The notes under the pieces are model-generated. The model had not been told where the DNA came from and made no database searches. It worked only from the letters and a program-made list of their open reading frames with translations. Position numbers and translations under genes: made by a program. From contig JAAFIQ010000024.1 of the NCBI GenBank assembly GCA_013298715.1, forward strand, positions 1-45,019: a DNA stretch of 45,019 nucleotides, given 5' to 3'. Source of the DNA: Bacteroidota bacterium (GTDB lineage Bacteria > Bacteroidota > Bacteroidia > B-17B0 > Aurantibacillaceae). Positions 14,988 to 25,391 of the stretch are shown here, piece by piece; the first letter of the stretch is position 1, and each line of letters begins with the position of its first letter.

Positions 14988-17900
14988 ATGAATAAAATTA
15001 AATCTTTACTAATCTGCTTTGTGTTGTTGTTGATTTGTTCAACACAGCTACTAGCCCACTCTGTACAAATTGCTTATTGCATAAGTTGTACTGGAAATTT
15101 ACGGATTTTTGTGGAGCATTGGCATGGCGCTCAGGATCCAAATTCTACCAACATGACCATACAATTAAATATTAATGGCAATGTTACCACTCAAACCAAT
15201 CCGCCGGTTGCAGGGATTATGAACGTCCCTTTTGGTCAATTACCAGGATGTACAACACCTATTACTTCCGTTGCTGGTTGTAATGGTCAAATGAATACTT
15301 ATCAAGATTGGGTTTATTATGATTATTTTGGTTTGCCATCTGGGGTGCCTTTAGCCTTCACAATTTTAAGTGGTAATAATACCTTTACTTCGGATGGATG
15401 TGGTATGTACCCATTAACCGTAAATTTCACCGTTCCTGCATCAGTAACGAGCGGTCAACCTGTTCAAGTTTGCCAAGGACAAAATTTACCAGCTATCAAT
15501 GTTCCGGTAAATGTAAATTGGACTAACACTAACCCAGGTATTGGAATTCCTGCCAGCGGTACTGGTCCAATTCCTCCAACCGTTGCTACCGCAACAGGTG
15601 TAGGTGTTGTTACTTATAACAATGCTTGTGGTATAAACAACACTACTATTAGCGTAATTCCTTCTTTAACTTCATCTTTTTCAAATAACGCAAATGGCGC
15701 TACTGGTGTTTGTTTAGGCACGCCAGTAAACTTCACTAATACCTCCCCGGTTTCTACTACTTATACTTGGAATTTTGGTAATGGAGTAACTTCTAATGTA
15801 CAAAATCCAACCTATACCTATCCTGTACCTGGTGTTTACACGGTAAGTTTAACGGTGGGCAATGGGCCATCCTGTCCCGGAACATCTACAGCTCAAGTCG
15901 TCATAAATCCTTTTCCTACAGCTAATTTCACAATTCCTAATGCCTGTGCTGGAAGTAATATAAACATTGTAAATACCACAGCTGTTTCTTTCGGGCCAGT
16001 TAACTATACGTTCACCGCTAATGGAAGTACCCCAAATAGCTCAAACGCTACTAACCCTGCACTCAATTACGCAACCCCCGGTATTTACACGGTTACTTTG
16101 GTTGCTGCCACACCAGCAGGGTGTTCATCGAGTGCTACCAGAACGGTTAGCGTGTTCGGCTTTGCTGTTCCTGATTTTAGTGCTACTGCCGTGTGTTATA
16201 ATTCACCTACCAACTTTACTAATTTAACTTCAACAACTGTTAACCCTAACACAAATCCGGTAACAAATTGGCTATGGAATTTTGGTGCTGGAGGTCCAAC
16301 TTCGGCACTTCAAACACCTGCTAACACCTACGTAAATGGAGCAAATTTAACCGCTAATACAATTTATAGTGTTACATTAACCGCTACAACAGCTAATGGT
16401 TGTGTTTCAAGTATTACAAAAACGGTAACGGTTTACAGTTTGCCAACGCCTTCAATTACATCTACTCCAGTTTGTTTAACAAATTCAACAACCATTACAA
16501 ACGTTGGAAATAACAATGGAAATCCATATTCTAATTTTCTTTGGGATTTTGATAACAATGGAATTGTAGATTTTACAGGAAACTCACCAAGTGCCAACTA
16601 TATTTATCCTAATTCAGGTAACCCAGTTGCAAGCTACACAGCTATAACTACACCTATAGGAACAACGTTGCAATGTAGAAATTCGGCTGTTACAACTATT
16701 ACTGTTTTTCCTGGTCCGCAAGCGATTATTACCAATACCAATGTTTGCTCTGGTAATGCGCTGATGTTAAGCGGAGCTACTTCAACCTTATCGGCTGGCA
16801 CATTTACAAATTATGCTTGGTCTTTTGGAAATGGTAATACGAGTCTGGTTAATGCCACACCAACAACTAGCGAAACCTACACGCAGTCTGGTATTTACAC
16901 GGTAACATTAACCGTAGGCACAAATAATTCTTGCTCAAGCACTGCCACAAAAACAGTTGCTGTGTTTGGTAGAGCTGTTATAGATTTTGGACCAAATGCT
17001 GTATGTTTTAATACACCAACCGCTTTTACGAATTCAACAAGTACAACTGTTAATCCAAATACGGGTGCAGTAGCAAACTATAGTTGGAGTTTTGGTGCCC
17101 CAGGTGGGGGTAGTTCTGCGGCCACCAACCCTGTATTTACTTATACCAATCCTGCAAATATGAATGCAAACATCACATATTCTGCAACACTTACGGCAAC
17201 TACCACAAATGGTTGTGTAGATGCGCTTACAAAAACATTAACCGTTTACAGTTTGCCTACTGCCACATTTACCGCTGATTCGGTTTGCTTAAACACACCA
17301 AATACACTTACCAATGTTGGTAATGGAAACGGTAATCCTATTTATGGATTCAATTGGAGCTTTGGTACATCAACTGTATCGCCGGTTACAAATGTGTTTC
17401 CAAATTCGGGGAATAACTTAGTAACCTACACCATCATTAGCTCACCTAACGCAGGCTTATTGCAATGTAGAAGTTCTTTTGCTAAAAATGTATGGGTGCA
17501 TTATATACCAGCTCCTGCTATAACAAATACAAATATATGTTTTGGTGTTCCTCTAGGTTTAAGTGGAGTAACGTCCACATTAGCTTTCGGGACAGTAACT
17601 AATTATGCTTGGGCGTATGGCAATAGTAGCACCAGTTTGGTTAATGCAACACCATCAACTAATATTAACTATGCAGCTTCTGGTATTTATAACGTTACTT
17701 TAACAACCACATCTTATGCTGGATGTAGCGCAAGCACAACCAAAACAGTTTCTGTATTTGGTAGAGCTGTTATTGATTTTGGACCAACTGCTGTTTGTTT
17801 TAATACACCAACTGCATTTACCAACTCAACAAGTACAACTATAAATGCTAATACAGGCTCGGTTGCAAGTTATAGCTGGAATTTTGGCGCTCCGGGTGGT

Positions 17901-19661
17901 GGAAGTTCGACAGCTACTAACCCAGTTTTTACGTATACAAATCCTGCTAACTTAAATGCAAATTTAACATACTCTGCTACCTTAACTGCTACCACGGTTA
18001 ATGGCTGCGTTGATGCCCTAACTAAAACACTAACAGTTTATAGTTTACCTGTATCAGATTTCACATCCAATCAAGTATGTCGAGGTGTACCTACAACTTT
18101 AAGTTTTACCGGTAATGGAAATGGGAATCCTTTAAGTACATTTAACTGGGATTTTGATAACAATGGCACCACAGATTTAACGAATACAAGTTTAACGACG
18201 AACTTTATTTTTCCAAATCATGGAAATACAAATGTATCTTACACAGTTTCTACCTCGCCTGAACCAGGATTGGCCTGCAAAACTAGCACAATGAAGCCAG
18301 TATACGTTCATCCGATTCCAAACGCGGCAATTACTAATACCAACACATGTATTGATACGCAGCCAAGTAACATGAGTGGGATAACTTCTACAATTGCCAT
18401 TGGAACCATTACCAACTATGCTTGGGCCTATGGAGATGGAAATACCAGTACAAGCAACCTCACCTACCCTACAACACATAGCTTCACGTCTGCAGGAAAT
18501 TATGTGGTAACACTAACAGTAACTTCAAATGGCGGTTGCTCGCACACTAACTCAACAACCATTTCTGTATGGGAAAAACCTTATGCTACTTTTGCTTATT
18601 CAAAAACGTGTTTTGGTAAACGCACAAATTTTAGCGGAACACAAGCTGCTGTGAGTGGCAGTATTGCCGCATATAATTGGGATTTTAACAATAATACCAA
18701 CACAAGCGAAGCTTTAGGACAAAATGTTAGTTACACAATGGCCGGACAAGGAACGCAAACCGTAAATATGTTACTAACCACAAATAGAGGTTGTACAAAT
18801 ATTATTCCAGGCACTGTGTACATAAATTATACACCTCGTCCTAATTTTTATGCGCCTAAGCGTGCAGGTTGTTCGGATTTGTGTATTAAAATACTCGATA
18901 GTTCGGCTGTTTTAACAGGTCCAGCCCAAAATAATAAATGGGAATGGAATTTTGGCAACGGACAATCATTTAGTTCAAGTAATGGCACTTTAACAGGAGA
19001 TGTTTGTTTTACCAATAGTTCAAACACAGCCTTAAAACAATACGATTTAAAATTAATTTTAAGAAGCGATAGCGGTTGTGTTGATTCGATTATAAAACGC
19101 AATTATATTTCTGTTTATCCAAACCCGAGAGCTGATTTTGATTGGAAAGGAATAGAAGGAAATATTTTAACCCCTGAAGTACAGTTTACAAACACATCTA
19201 TTGGTGCTAGCTCTTTACATTGGTTCTTTAATGATGTTAACGTAACCGACTCAAGTAACAAACCTAATCCTGTGCATTATTTTAATACAGATGAGCCAAG
19301 AGATTACTTAGTTTGGTTGGCTGTTCGTAACCAATATGGTTGTAAGGATACCACTTCTAAAAATGTAATTATTGAACCAGACTTTACATTTTACATTCCA
19401 AACACCTTCACACCAAATGGTGATGGCGTTAACGATTATTTTACAGGAAAAGGAATTGGCGTAAAAACATTTGCAATGAGAATTTATGACCGCTGGGGTG
19501 AAATGATTTATTATACTGAAGACATGGCTAAAGGATGGGATGGGATGGTTAAAAATAAAGATACCCCGGATAAGCTAGATGTATACAGCTATCGCGTGCT
19601 GGTAACTGATTTAAAAGGCAAGGTACGTGAGTTTGTTGGACATGTAACCTTACTCAAGTAA
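14988..19661 (+). CDS. giant PKD-repeat surface protein with T9SS type B sorting domain
   Basis: Starts at ATG 14988, giving 1557 residues. An in-frame ATG 102 nt upstream is rejected because it would bury the signal peptide (MNKIKSLLICF to LLAHS). After an N-terminal domain with HWHGAQDPN and paired Cys come about ten PKD-like modules with the pattern Y-x-W-x-F-G-x-G and a closing Y-x-V-T-L-T. Three near-identical supermodules lie between about residues 389 and 1192. From about residue 1466 the sorting domain reads FYIPNTFTPNGDGVNDYF, IYDRWGEMIYY and GHVTLLK. It should be exported by the type IX system to the surface; adhesion is a reasonable inference. A terminator follows at 19681. Confidence 0.9.
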   Translation: MNKIKSLLICFVLLLICSTQLLAHSVQIAYCISCTGNLRIFVEHWHGAQDPNSTNMTIQLNINGNVTTQTNPPVAGIMNVPFGQLPGCTTPITSVAGCNGQMNTYQDWVYYDYFGLPSGVPLAFTILSGNNTFTSDGCGMYPLTVNFTVPASVTSGQPVQVCQGQNLPAINVPVNVNWTNTNPGIGIPASGTGPIPPTVATATGVGVVTYNNACGINNTTISVIPSLTSSFSNNANGATGVCLGTPVNFTNTSPVSTTYTWNFGNGVTSNVQNPTYTYPVPGVYTVSLTVGNGPSCPGTSTAQVVINPFPTANFTIPNACAGSNINIVNTTAVSFGPVNYTFTANGSTPNSSNATNPALNYATPGIYTVTLVAATPAGCSSSATRTVSVFGFAVPDFSATAVCYNSPTNFTNLTSTTVNPNTNPVTNWLWNFGAGGPTSALQTPANTYVNGANLTANTIYSVTLTATTANGCVSSITKTVTVYSLPTPSITSTPVCLTNSTTITNVGNNNGNPYSNFLWDFDNNGIVDFTGNSPSANYIYPNSGNPVASYTAITTPIGTTLQCRNSAVTTITVFPGPQAIITNTNVCSGNALMLSGATSTLSAGTFTNYAWSFGNGNTSLVNATPTTSETYTQSGIYTVTLTVGTNNSCSSTATKTVAVFGRAVIDFGPNAVCFNTPTAFTNSTSTTVNPNTGAVANYSWSFGAPGGGSSAATNPVFTYTNPANMNANITYSATLTATTTNGCVDALTKTLTVYSLPTATFTADSVCLNTPNTLTNVGNGNGNPIYGFNWSFGTSTVSPVTNVFPNSGNNLVTYTIISSPNAGLLQCRSSFAKNVWVHYIPAPAITNTNICFGVPLGLSGVTSTLAFGTVTNYAWAYGNSSTSLVNATPSTNINYAASGIYNVTLTTTSYAGCSASTTKTVSVFGRAVIDFGPTAVCFNTPTAFTNSTSTTINANTGSVASYSWNFGAPGGGSSTATNPVFTYTNPANLNANLTYSATLTATTVNGCVDALTKTLTVYSLPVSDFTSNQVCRGVPTTLSFTGNGNGNPLSTFNWDFDNNGTTDLTNTSLTTNFIFPNHGNTNVSYTVSTSPEPGLACKTSTMKPVYVHPIPNAAITNTNTCIDTQPSNMSGITSTIAIGTITNYAWAYGDGNTSTSNLTYPTTHSFTSAGNYVVTLTVTSNGGCSHTNSTTISVWEKPYATFAYSKTCFGKRTNFSGTQAAVSGSIAAYNWDFNNNTNTSEALGQNVSYTMAGQGTQTVNMLLTTNRGCTNIIPGTVYINYTPRPNFYAPKRAGCSDLCIKILDSSAVLTGPAQNNKWEWNFGNGQSFSSSNGTLTGDVCFTNSSNTALKQYDLKLILRSDSGCVDSIIKRNYISVYPNPRADFDWKGIEGNILTPEVQFTNTSIGASSLHWFFNDVNVTDSSNKPNPVHYFNTDEPRDYLVWLAVRNQYGCKDTTSKNVIIEPDFTFYIPNTFTPNGDGVNDYFTGKGIGVKTFAMRIYDRWGEMIYYTEDMAKGWDGMVKNKDTPDKLDVYSYRVLVTDLKGKVREFVGHVTLLK
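16152..18564 (+). repeat. three tandem supermodules of about 0.8 kb within the PKD protein
   Basis: Units begin near 16152, 16962 and 17754, with a diverged continuation near 18565 (periods about 810, 792 and 811 nt). Units two and three share long stretches such as FGRAVIDFGP, VCFNTPTAFTNSTSTT and NPVFTYTNPAN, whereas unit one is clearly more diverged. This points to recent duplication of the second and third. Confidence 0.75.
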
Positions 19662-19680
19662 AAGAAAAAATATATTGTTT

Positions 19681-19711
19681 AATGGCTGTTTAGAAATAGA
19701 CAGCCATTTTT
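19681..19711 (+). terminator. terminator after the PKD protein gene
   Basis: AATGGCTGT (19681-19689) pairs perfectly with ACAGCCATT (19700-19708) around a 10-nt loop, followed by Ts. It separates this gene from lolD, 46 nt downstream. Confidence 0.8.
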
Positions 19712-19757
19712 ATTTAAACCATTAGATTTTTTTGAGTACTTTTCCATTTAGTTTTAA

Positions 19758-20435
19758 ATGATAATTGCAAAAAATATTCAGAAAAGTTACGGCGACTTAC
19801 AAATTTTAAAAGGAGTTGATTTAGAAATTAAACCAAATGAAGTTGTAAGTATTATTGGGTCTTCGGGCGCAGGCAAAACAACGTTACTCACGATTCTGGG
19901 AACACTTGACAGACCAAATACAGGTGAGGTAGTTATAAATGGCGAGGCTGTTTTTTCGTTATCTGATAAAAAGTTGGCTGCCTTTAGAAATCAAAATATT
20001 GGTTTTGTTTTTCAGTTCCATCAATTACTACCAGAGTTTACCGCATTAGAAAATATTTGCATACCAGCATACATTGCAAAAAAAGGAAAAAAAGAAAGTG
20101 AAACCAAGGCAATGGAATTGTTAGATATTTTTAATTTAAGTGACAGAGCAAGCCATAAACCTTCGCAATTGAGTGGTGGCGAGCAGCAACGTATAGCAGT
20201 TGCAAGAGCATTAATCAATAATCCTAAGATAATTTTTGCCGACGAGCCAAGCGGAAATTTAGATAGTGCTAATGCCAAAGATTTGCACGATTTATTTTTT
20301 AGGTTGCGTGAAAATTTTAAACAAACATTTGTAATTGTTACCCATAACAGTGAGCTTGCAAAAATGGCTGATAGAACTTTGGTGATGAAGGATGGTAGAA
20401 TTGATTCGGAACAAATTTACAAGGTGGTTAACTAA
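19758..20435 (+). CDS. lolD: LolD-like ABC transporter ATP-binding protein
   Basis: A 225-residue ATPase subunit of the MacB/LolD family. Walker A is GSSGAGKT (34-41), the Q-loop is [17 protein letters not shown], the signature is LSGGEQQR, Walker B is [12 protein letters not shown] and the H-loop is VTHNSELA. LolD with LolC/E extracts lipoproteins from the inner membrane and hands them to LolA. In Bacteroidota the lolD gene is often separate from the permease gene, as here. Related MacB/FtsE-type ATPases cannot be fully excluded. It converges on the TPR gene, with only 20 nt between the two stops. Confidence 0.85.
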   Translation: MIIAKNIQKSYGDLQILKGVDLEIKPNEVVSIIGSSGAGKTTLLTILGTLDRPNTGEVVINGEAVFSLSDKKLAAFRNQNIGFVFQFHQLLPEFTALENICIPAYIAKKGKKESETKAMELLDIFNLSDRASHKPSQLSGGEQQRIAVARALINNPKIIFADEPSGNLDSANAKDLHDLFFRLRENFKQTFVIVTHNSELAKMADRTLVMKDGRIDSEQIYKVVN

Positions 20436-20455
20436 GTTCAATATGCGCGATTAAC

Positions 20456-21991
20456 TTATTTATTCAACTTTTTTTCAATGTATTTATTATTTGGTAGTAG
20501 AGCTGTTTGTATGCGTTTAGCATAACGTATAGAGTCCAAAATTTCTTTTTGTTTTCCTTCTAGTTCTTCTTTTTGTTGAACTATTTTCTCATTAGCTTTT
20601 TTAGCTTTATTAAAATTTATTATTGCCATTAGCGCAAAAAATAATGTAGCCAGCAAGGCAATGGCTCCAATAATAATTATAGTTGATTTTTGTTTGTTTT
20701 TTTCGGATTCGAGATTTAGCTCTAGATTGGTTTTGTCAAGTAAGGCTTGTTTTTTTTCTGATTGGTATTTCTCTTCAATTTCACTCATATTTTCAATCAT
20801 CGAAAGTTCATTTATTTTATCTTTTACTTTTAAAATACTATCCAACATTAGCGCTTGGTTTTTATAATCTCCTTGGTTACCATAAACCTGTGAGAGTCCT
20901 TTTAAATTATCAATTAATTGAAGGTAGGTTTTGTTTTCTAGCTGGAATTTATTTGATAAATTGTAATAGTTAATTGCTTCTTTAAAATTATTTTGTTTTG
21001 AGTATACACCTGCAATCAAAAAATTATTATTGCCAATAATGTAATCTAATTCATTCTCTTGAGCAATTTTATTGGCTTTTAAAAAATAATCAATTGCTAA
21101 GCTATATTTCTTTTCTTTAGTTAAAATTTCAGCTAAGCTCCCATAGGCTTGTATTAAAGAAGCTGGGTCATCTGAACTCTCGCACATCTTAATTGCGCGT
21201 TCTGCGTATTTTTTTGCAGAGTCTAACTTATTTAAATGTAAGTAGCTTATTGCATAAACGCTTGGCACTCGATTAGCTGTAGCTTTAACTAGTTGTAGTT
21301 GGTTTTTCTTTATTAAATCTAGATATTCTAATGCCTTTAGTGGTTTAGCCTGATTGTTATAGATATTTGCAATATTAAAATAATTTCCCCCGAGCGCGTT
21401 TTTCCAATTTATTTCTTCATAAAGTTTTGATGATTTTATATAGTAAAATAACGCACTATCTAATAAGTACAATTCCTTGTAGCAAAATCCCAAATTAGCG
21501 TAAGAGCTTCCAAGTTGTGTATAATTCTTATTTTTTTGATTAAATGTTACAAGTTTTCTATGCTCTTTAATGCTCTTGTTGAACATCCCTTTTTCTGAAT
21601 AAATTGCGGCTATATTATTTCTAGAGCTAGAAATCCCTAGGCTATAATTAGCATTTTCAAAGCAAATTGCGCTTTTTTTAAAGTATGTTAAAGCCGAATC
21701 ATATTCACTTTTGTAGTACTTTTTTCTTCCAAGATAGTTATAGCAATTACCAATAGCAACATTCGATTTAATTTTAAACGCCAAAAGTTCAAGCTTCTTA
21801 TAGTATATTTCTGCTTCATCAGGTTTTCCAGAAAACTCATAATTAACCAAAACTTGATTTAGCAATTCGCACCTTATACTATCTGAATTCGCCTTCCTCA
21901 GTTCTGTTAATAAACTATCTAAGCTTTTTTGGGCATTTAAACTACAATAAACTAAAATAGTGAAGCATAAAAAAAATATTTTTTTCATCAT
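20456..21991 (-). CDS. TPR membrane protein lacking the expected C-terminal phosphatase domain
   Basis: A 511-residue protein with a signal peptide (to LNAQ), about eight to nine tetratricopeptide repeats (about 30-390), a coiled-coil stretch, one transmembrane helix (about 436-460), then a cytoplasmic helix EGKQKEILDSIRYAKRIQTALLP. In Bacteroidota that last motif normally leads into a SpoIIE/PP2C-type serine phosphatase domain. Here translation stops 16 residues later (KKLNK, TAA), and the next 20 nt reach the end of lolD. The protein therefore seems to be a truncated sensor-phosphatase. Its start overlaps the stop of radA by 4 nt (ATGA), implying coupling. It may be a working receptor fragment or a decayed gene. 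Confidence 0.8.
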   Translation of the reverse strand: MMKKIFFLCFTILVYCSLNAQKSLDSLLTELRKANSDSIRCELLNQVLVNYEFSGKPDEAEIYYKKLELLAFKIKSNVAIGNCYNYLGRKKYYKSEYDSALTYFKKSAICFENANYSLGISSSRNNIAAIYSEKGMFNKSIKEHRKLVTFNQKNKNYTQLGSSYANLGFCYKELYLLDSALFYYIKSSKLYEEINWKNALGGNYFNIANIYNNQAKPLKALEYLDLIKKNQLQLVKATANRVPSVYAISYLHLNKLDSAKKYAERAIKMCESSDDPASLIQAYGSLAEILTKEKKYSLAIDYFLKANKIAQENELDYIIGNNNFLIAGVYSKQNNFKEAINYYNLSNKFQLENKTYLQLIDNLKGLSQVYGNQGDYKNQALMLDSILKVKDKINELSMIENMSEIEEKYQSEKKQALLDKTNLELNLESEKNKQKSTIIIIGAIALLATLFFALMAIINFNKAKKANEKIVQQKEELEGKQKEILDSIRYAKRIQTALLPNNKYIEKKLNK

Positions 21992-23379
21992 CCAAATATT
22001 AATGCAAATACGTCTTCCATTTTACTGGCGTTTAGTATTTTAATTTTGTATGAATTTACATTAATTCCTTTTAAGTTAAAACTGCTCACAATAATTTTAT
22101 CAAAACCTAATTTTTCAGCTTCGCTTATACGTTGTTCAATTCTGTTTACAGGGCGTATTTCGCCTGTTAATCCAACCTCGCCGGCAAAACACACGTTTTG
22201 TGGTATAGGCATATCTTCGTTACTGCTAAGAATAGCGCAAACTAGCGCCAAATCAATACCTGGGTCTTCTACGCGTATACCACCTGCAATATTTATAAAA
22301 ACATCTTTTACCCCTAGTCTAAATCCGCAACGTTTTTCTAACACGGCCAACAACATGCTTAATCTGCGTAAATCAAAGCCTGTACTGCTTCGCTGTGGTG
22401 TGCCATAAGCGGCTGTACTAACAAGGGCTTGAGTTTCAATCAACATTGGGCGGTTGCCTTCCATAGTAGCGCTAATAGCAACGCCACTGGTGGCTTGTTC
22501 GCGGTTTGTAATTAAAATTTCACTTGGGTTACTTACTTCTCTTAAACCATCACCATTCATTTCATAAATGCCCATTTCGTTGGTGCTTCCAAAGCGATTT
22601 TTTGTTGCACGTAATAAACGATACACGTGGTTTCTATCTCCTTCAAATTGTAACACGGTATCTACCATGTGTTCTAGCACTTTTGGGCCTGCCAGCGTTC
22701 CTTCTTTGGTAATGTGGCCAATCATAAATACGGGCGTATTGGTTTCTTTTGCAAAACGTAAAAACTCTGCCGCACACTCACGTACCTGACTAACACTGCC
22801 AGGGCTACTATCCACATAACTTGTGTGTAAGGTTTGTATAGAATCAATAATTACTAATTCAGGTTGAATTTCTACTATTTGCTGAAAGATATTTTGTGTG
22901 TTTGTTTCTTGTAAAATATAACACATTTCGGTTGTAACGCCAATGCGCTCGGCACGCATTTTTATTTGTTGTTCGCTTTCTTCGCCACTCACGTATAAAA
23001 TTTTTAAATTTTTTAAACGTAGCGCTAATTGCAGCATTAGGGTTGATTTACCTATGCCTGGCTCACCACCAAATAACACTAAACTACCAGGTACAATGCC
23101 ACCGCCTAAAACCCGTGATAATTCTTTGCCAGGAGTTGCTAAACGTGGGTATTCAATCAATCCAACATCTTGCAACAAAACAGGAGAATTTGATTTTGCA
23201 TTTGGATTTTTGTTTCCGGTAAATAATTGTAACCTATCGTTTTTACTTTCTTTTTTTACAACTTCTTCAACAATGGTATTCCACTCGTTGCAACTGTTGC
23301 ACTTGCCCAACCATTTATCGCTTTGCGCGCCACAACTCTGGCAAAAGAATGTTTTTTTTACTTTAGTATTTACACCCAT
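21988..23379 (-). CDS. radA: DNA repair protein RadA (Sms)
   Basis: A 463-residue RecA-like ATPase that promotes branch migration of recombination intermediates. All parts are visible: the N-terminal zinc finger (C13, C16, C27, C30), Walker A GGEPGIGKST, the RadA-specific KNRFG motif (RATKNRFGSTNE), and a C-terminal Lon-protease-like domain (DVFINIAGGIRVEDPGIDLA, FAGEVGLTGEIRPV). The length is typical. The stop overlaps the start of the TPR gene by 4 nt; the upstream gap to the thioredoxin-like gene is about 106 nt. Confidence 0.95.
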   Translation of the reverse strand: MGVNTKVKKTFFCQSCGAQSDKWLGKCNSCNEWNTIVEEVVKKESKNDRLQLFTGNKNPNAKSNSPVLLQDVGLIEYPRLATPGKELSRVLGGGIVPGSLVLFGGEPGIGKSTLMLQLALRLKNLKILYVSGEESEQQIKMRAERIGVTTEMCYILQETNTQNIFQQIVEIQPELVIIDSIQTLHTSYVDSSPGSVSQVRECAAEFLRFAKETNTPVFMIGHITKEGTLAGPKVLEHMVDTVLQFEGDRNHVYRLLRATKNRFGSTNEMGIYEMNGDGLREVSNPSEILITNREQATSGVAISATMEGNRPMLIETQALVSTAAYGTPQRSSTGFDLRRLSMLLAVLEKRCGFRLGVKDVFINIAGGIRVEDPGIDLALVCAILSSNEDMPIPQNVCFAGEVGLTGEIRPVNRIEQRISEAEKLGFDKIIVSSFNLKGINVNSYKIKILNASKMEDVFALIFG

Positions 23380-23485
23380 AATAAAACAAAATTACTTTTA
23401 AAAGTAGTTATAGGTGGCTATAAATTGTAGTAAAGTGAATAAAGTTCTATACTTTTAATAAACTCGTGCAAAAGCTTGTAAAATG

Positions 23486-25321
23486 CTAATCTTTTACCTT
23501 TTTAATAAAAGCGTCAATCTCTAACGTTGTTTGCTCACCAAATTTAATTGGTTGCGAACAAATGGAAGTTGAGCAAACAAACAGGCTTGCTTCTCCTAAA
23601 TCAGGATAATGACCTGGAGCTTCTACCTTCATTAATTTTTGAGGGTGGTAATAAGCTTGCATAAGCTGGATTAATTTTTTTGTTTCTGTTGAATTAATAT
23701 TACGACTAACTACAGTAAAAACTAAATGGTGTTTTAACGCTTTACCTAAAGCCAAGTTATAATCAGCAATCAAGCGTTCTTCGTTTTTTAAAATTTTATC
23801 GTTGCCTATTGCTTTTAAAGTTGCCTCAATAATTTTTTCATCTGTATCTTCTCCTAACAAATCGTTGTACTCTATTAAGAATTTTGCAAACAGCGCATTT
23901 TCGGTTAAAACTTTTGTGCTAGCTTTTTTCTCGCCTAATGTAACTGGTGTTAAGTTGGTAGATAAAAAACCTCCAAACGAATTATCGTTTAATGTATTAA
24001 TAACAGCATTTTTTAATAATTTGCATTTATATAACCAAACGGTATCATGTGTGAATTGATACAATTGCAGCATAGCCAAGGCAGCGTGCGCTTGTGGTTT
24101 TAAATACATAATAGTTTTTTGTGCCGAATCGGTTGGTAACTCGCGCATACGCTTGCCTTCGTTTTTGTTTACTAAAACTGTTTTAAACCAACCCTCTTTC
24201 AATAAACCTTTTTCACAAATTTTATTTGCAATACTTATTGCTATTTTTAAATTACTTGAATCGCCTGTGGCTTCGTATAATTTTAAAAAAGCTTTTACAA
24301 TTCTAAAATTAATGTCGGTGTAAATGGTTTTATCTTTTGGTGGTTCACCATAGTTTAAACGTTTGTCTTCAGGCAACAAAAAATATTTTTCAGGTGTAAT
24401 TTTAAGTTTGCTATCATCTAAGGTTAAATATTCCTCTTGACTATTGTAAAACAAACTATCGTTTTTAGAAAGCATACTCGTCAATAAATATTTTTTAAGT
24501 AGAAGCGCTTCGTTTAGCCACGTTTTATCTTTTGTAGCCATATAAGCCTCGGCATAATTGTGCATAACACCACCTTGGTACTCACTTCTTTTTTCGGGTT
24601 GTGCCCCTCGCCAATTGCTACCTCCACAACCAAAATATACGCCTCCACAAAATCTATCGCTTACTTGTGCATATTTTTTTAAAGATAGCAATGCTTTATT
24701 TATTTCTGTTTTTTTAGATGACGTTTTTGCCAACCAAAAACTATATTCAACTGGTTGGTACAAAGGAATTTTTAGAACATAACCCCAACCATAATTTAGC
24801 GAATCGTAAAAATTATTTAGCTGTGTGTAGGCTTTTTTATCAAGGAGTTTAAGATTTAGTGTGTCGTTATTTTCTGAAGAGAAAAAATCATTGTTCTGTA
24901 TTTCAATATTCCCCGATTTATAATCGGTAATAAACTTTTTTAAAATTTGTATAAAAACTTTTGGTTGTCGATTACCTTGTATGGCCTTAAGTTGGTTGCC
25001 TTTTGTATCTAAAAAAATTAATGCTGGCCAGCCCCATTCTAAAAATCGCGCACCTAAGTCTGGCTGAGCTTCTGCATCGGCCTTAATACAAATAAAGTTT
25101 ATGTTTAAAAAATTAATGATGCTTGTATCCGTATATGTTTTTTCTTCCATTAAATTACAAGCTGTACACCACTCAGTGCCTACATCTAAAAAAATGGGTT
25201 TGTTTAATTTTTTAGATTGTGTAAAAGGTGCTTCACCCCAAGAATACCAGTTTATTTTTTGGTTTTGAGAATTGAAAGAAAGAAACCATGTAAGGAATAG
25301 AAGTGTAAAATAGTTTTTCAT
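23486..25321 (-). CDS. exported thioredoxin-fold protein of the YyaL/DUF255 type
   Basis: A 611-residue protein with a signal peptide (MKNYFTLLFLTWFLSFNSQ). Residues about 35-135 are a thioredoxin-like domain with WCTAC (Cys52, Cys55) and the cis-proline region WGWPALIFLD. The remaining 450 or so residues are helical, with motifs like GGVYFGCGGSNWRGAQPEKR, HNYAEAYMATKDKTWLNEA and LKPQAHAALAMLQLYQ. They fit the alpha/alpha-barrel (glycosidase-like) part of YyaL/SSP411 proteins, whose exact activity is unsettled. The usual CHWCH motif is replaced by WCTAC, and the protein is exported, so it may be a divergent periplasmic branch. Confidence 0.75.
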   Translation of the reverse strand: MKNYFTLLFLTWFLSFNSQNQKINWYSWGEAPFTQSKKLNKPIFLDVGTEWCTACNLMEEKTYTDTSIINFLNINFICIKADAEAQPDLGARFLEWGWPALIFLDTKGNQLKAIQGNRQPKVFIQILKKFITDYKSGNIEIQNNDFFSSENNDTLNLKLLDKKAYTQLNNFYDSLNYGWGYVLKIPLYQPVEYSFWLAKTSSKKTEINKALLSLKKYAQVSDRFCGGVYFGCGGSNWRGAQPEKRSEYQGGVMHNYAEAYMATKDKTWLNEALLLKKYLLTSMLSKNDSLFYNSQEEYLTLDDSKLKITPEKYFLLPEDKRLNYGEPPKDKTIYTDINFRIVKAFLKLYEATGDSSNLKIAISIANKICEKGLLKEGWFKTVLVNKNEGKRMRELPTDSAQKTIMYLKPQAHAALAMLQLYQFTHDTVWLYKCKLLKNAVINTLNDNSFGGFLSTNLTPVTLGEKKASTKVLTENALFAKFLIEYNDLLGEDTDEKIIEATLKAIGNDKILKNEERLIADYNLALGKALKHHLVFTVVSRNINSTETKKLIQLMQAYYHPQKLMKVEAPGHYPDLGEASLFVCSTSICSQPIKFGEQTTLEIDAFIKKVKD

Positions 25322-25391
25322 TACACTATATACGAAAGAAAAGTAAAATTGTATTTAATTCTAGTAAAATAACAATCGTATTTTATTGCAT

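Noticed and set aside
18192-18479. Long minus-strand frames opposite the PKD proteins
   Set aside because: They mirror repetitive codon use of the large plus-strand gene and have no domain features or start signals.
16152-18564. CRISPR array
   Set aside because: The repeats are about 800 nt, in frame and within one coding region; there are no short spaced repeats or cas genes anywhere in the window.
22046-23401. Plus-strand frames opposite radA
   Set aside because: They are antisense to a complete, well-conserved gene and resemble no family.
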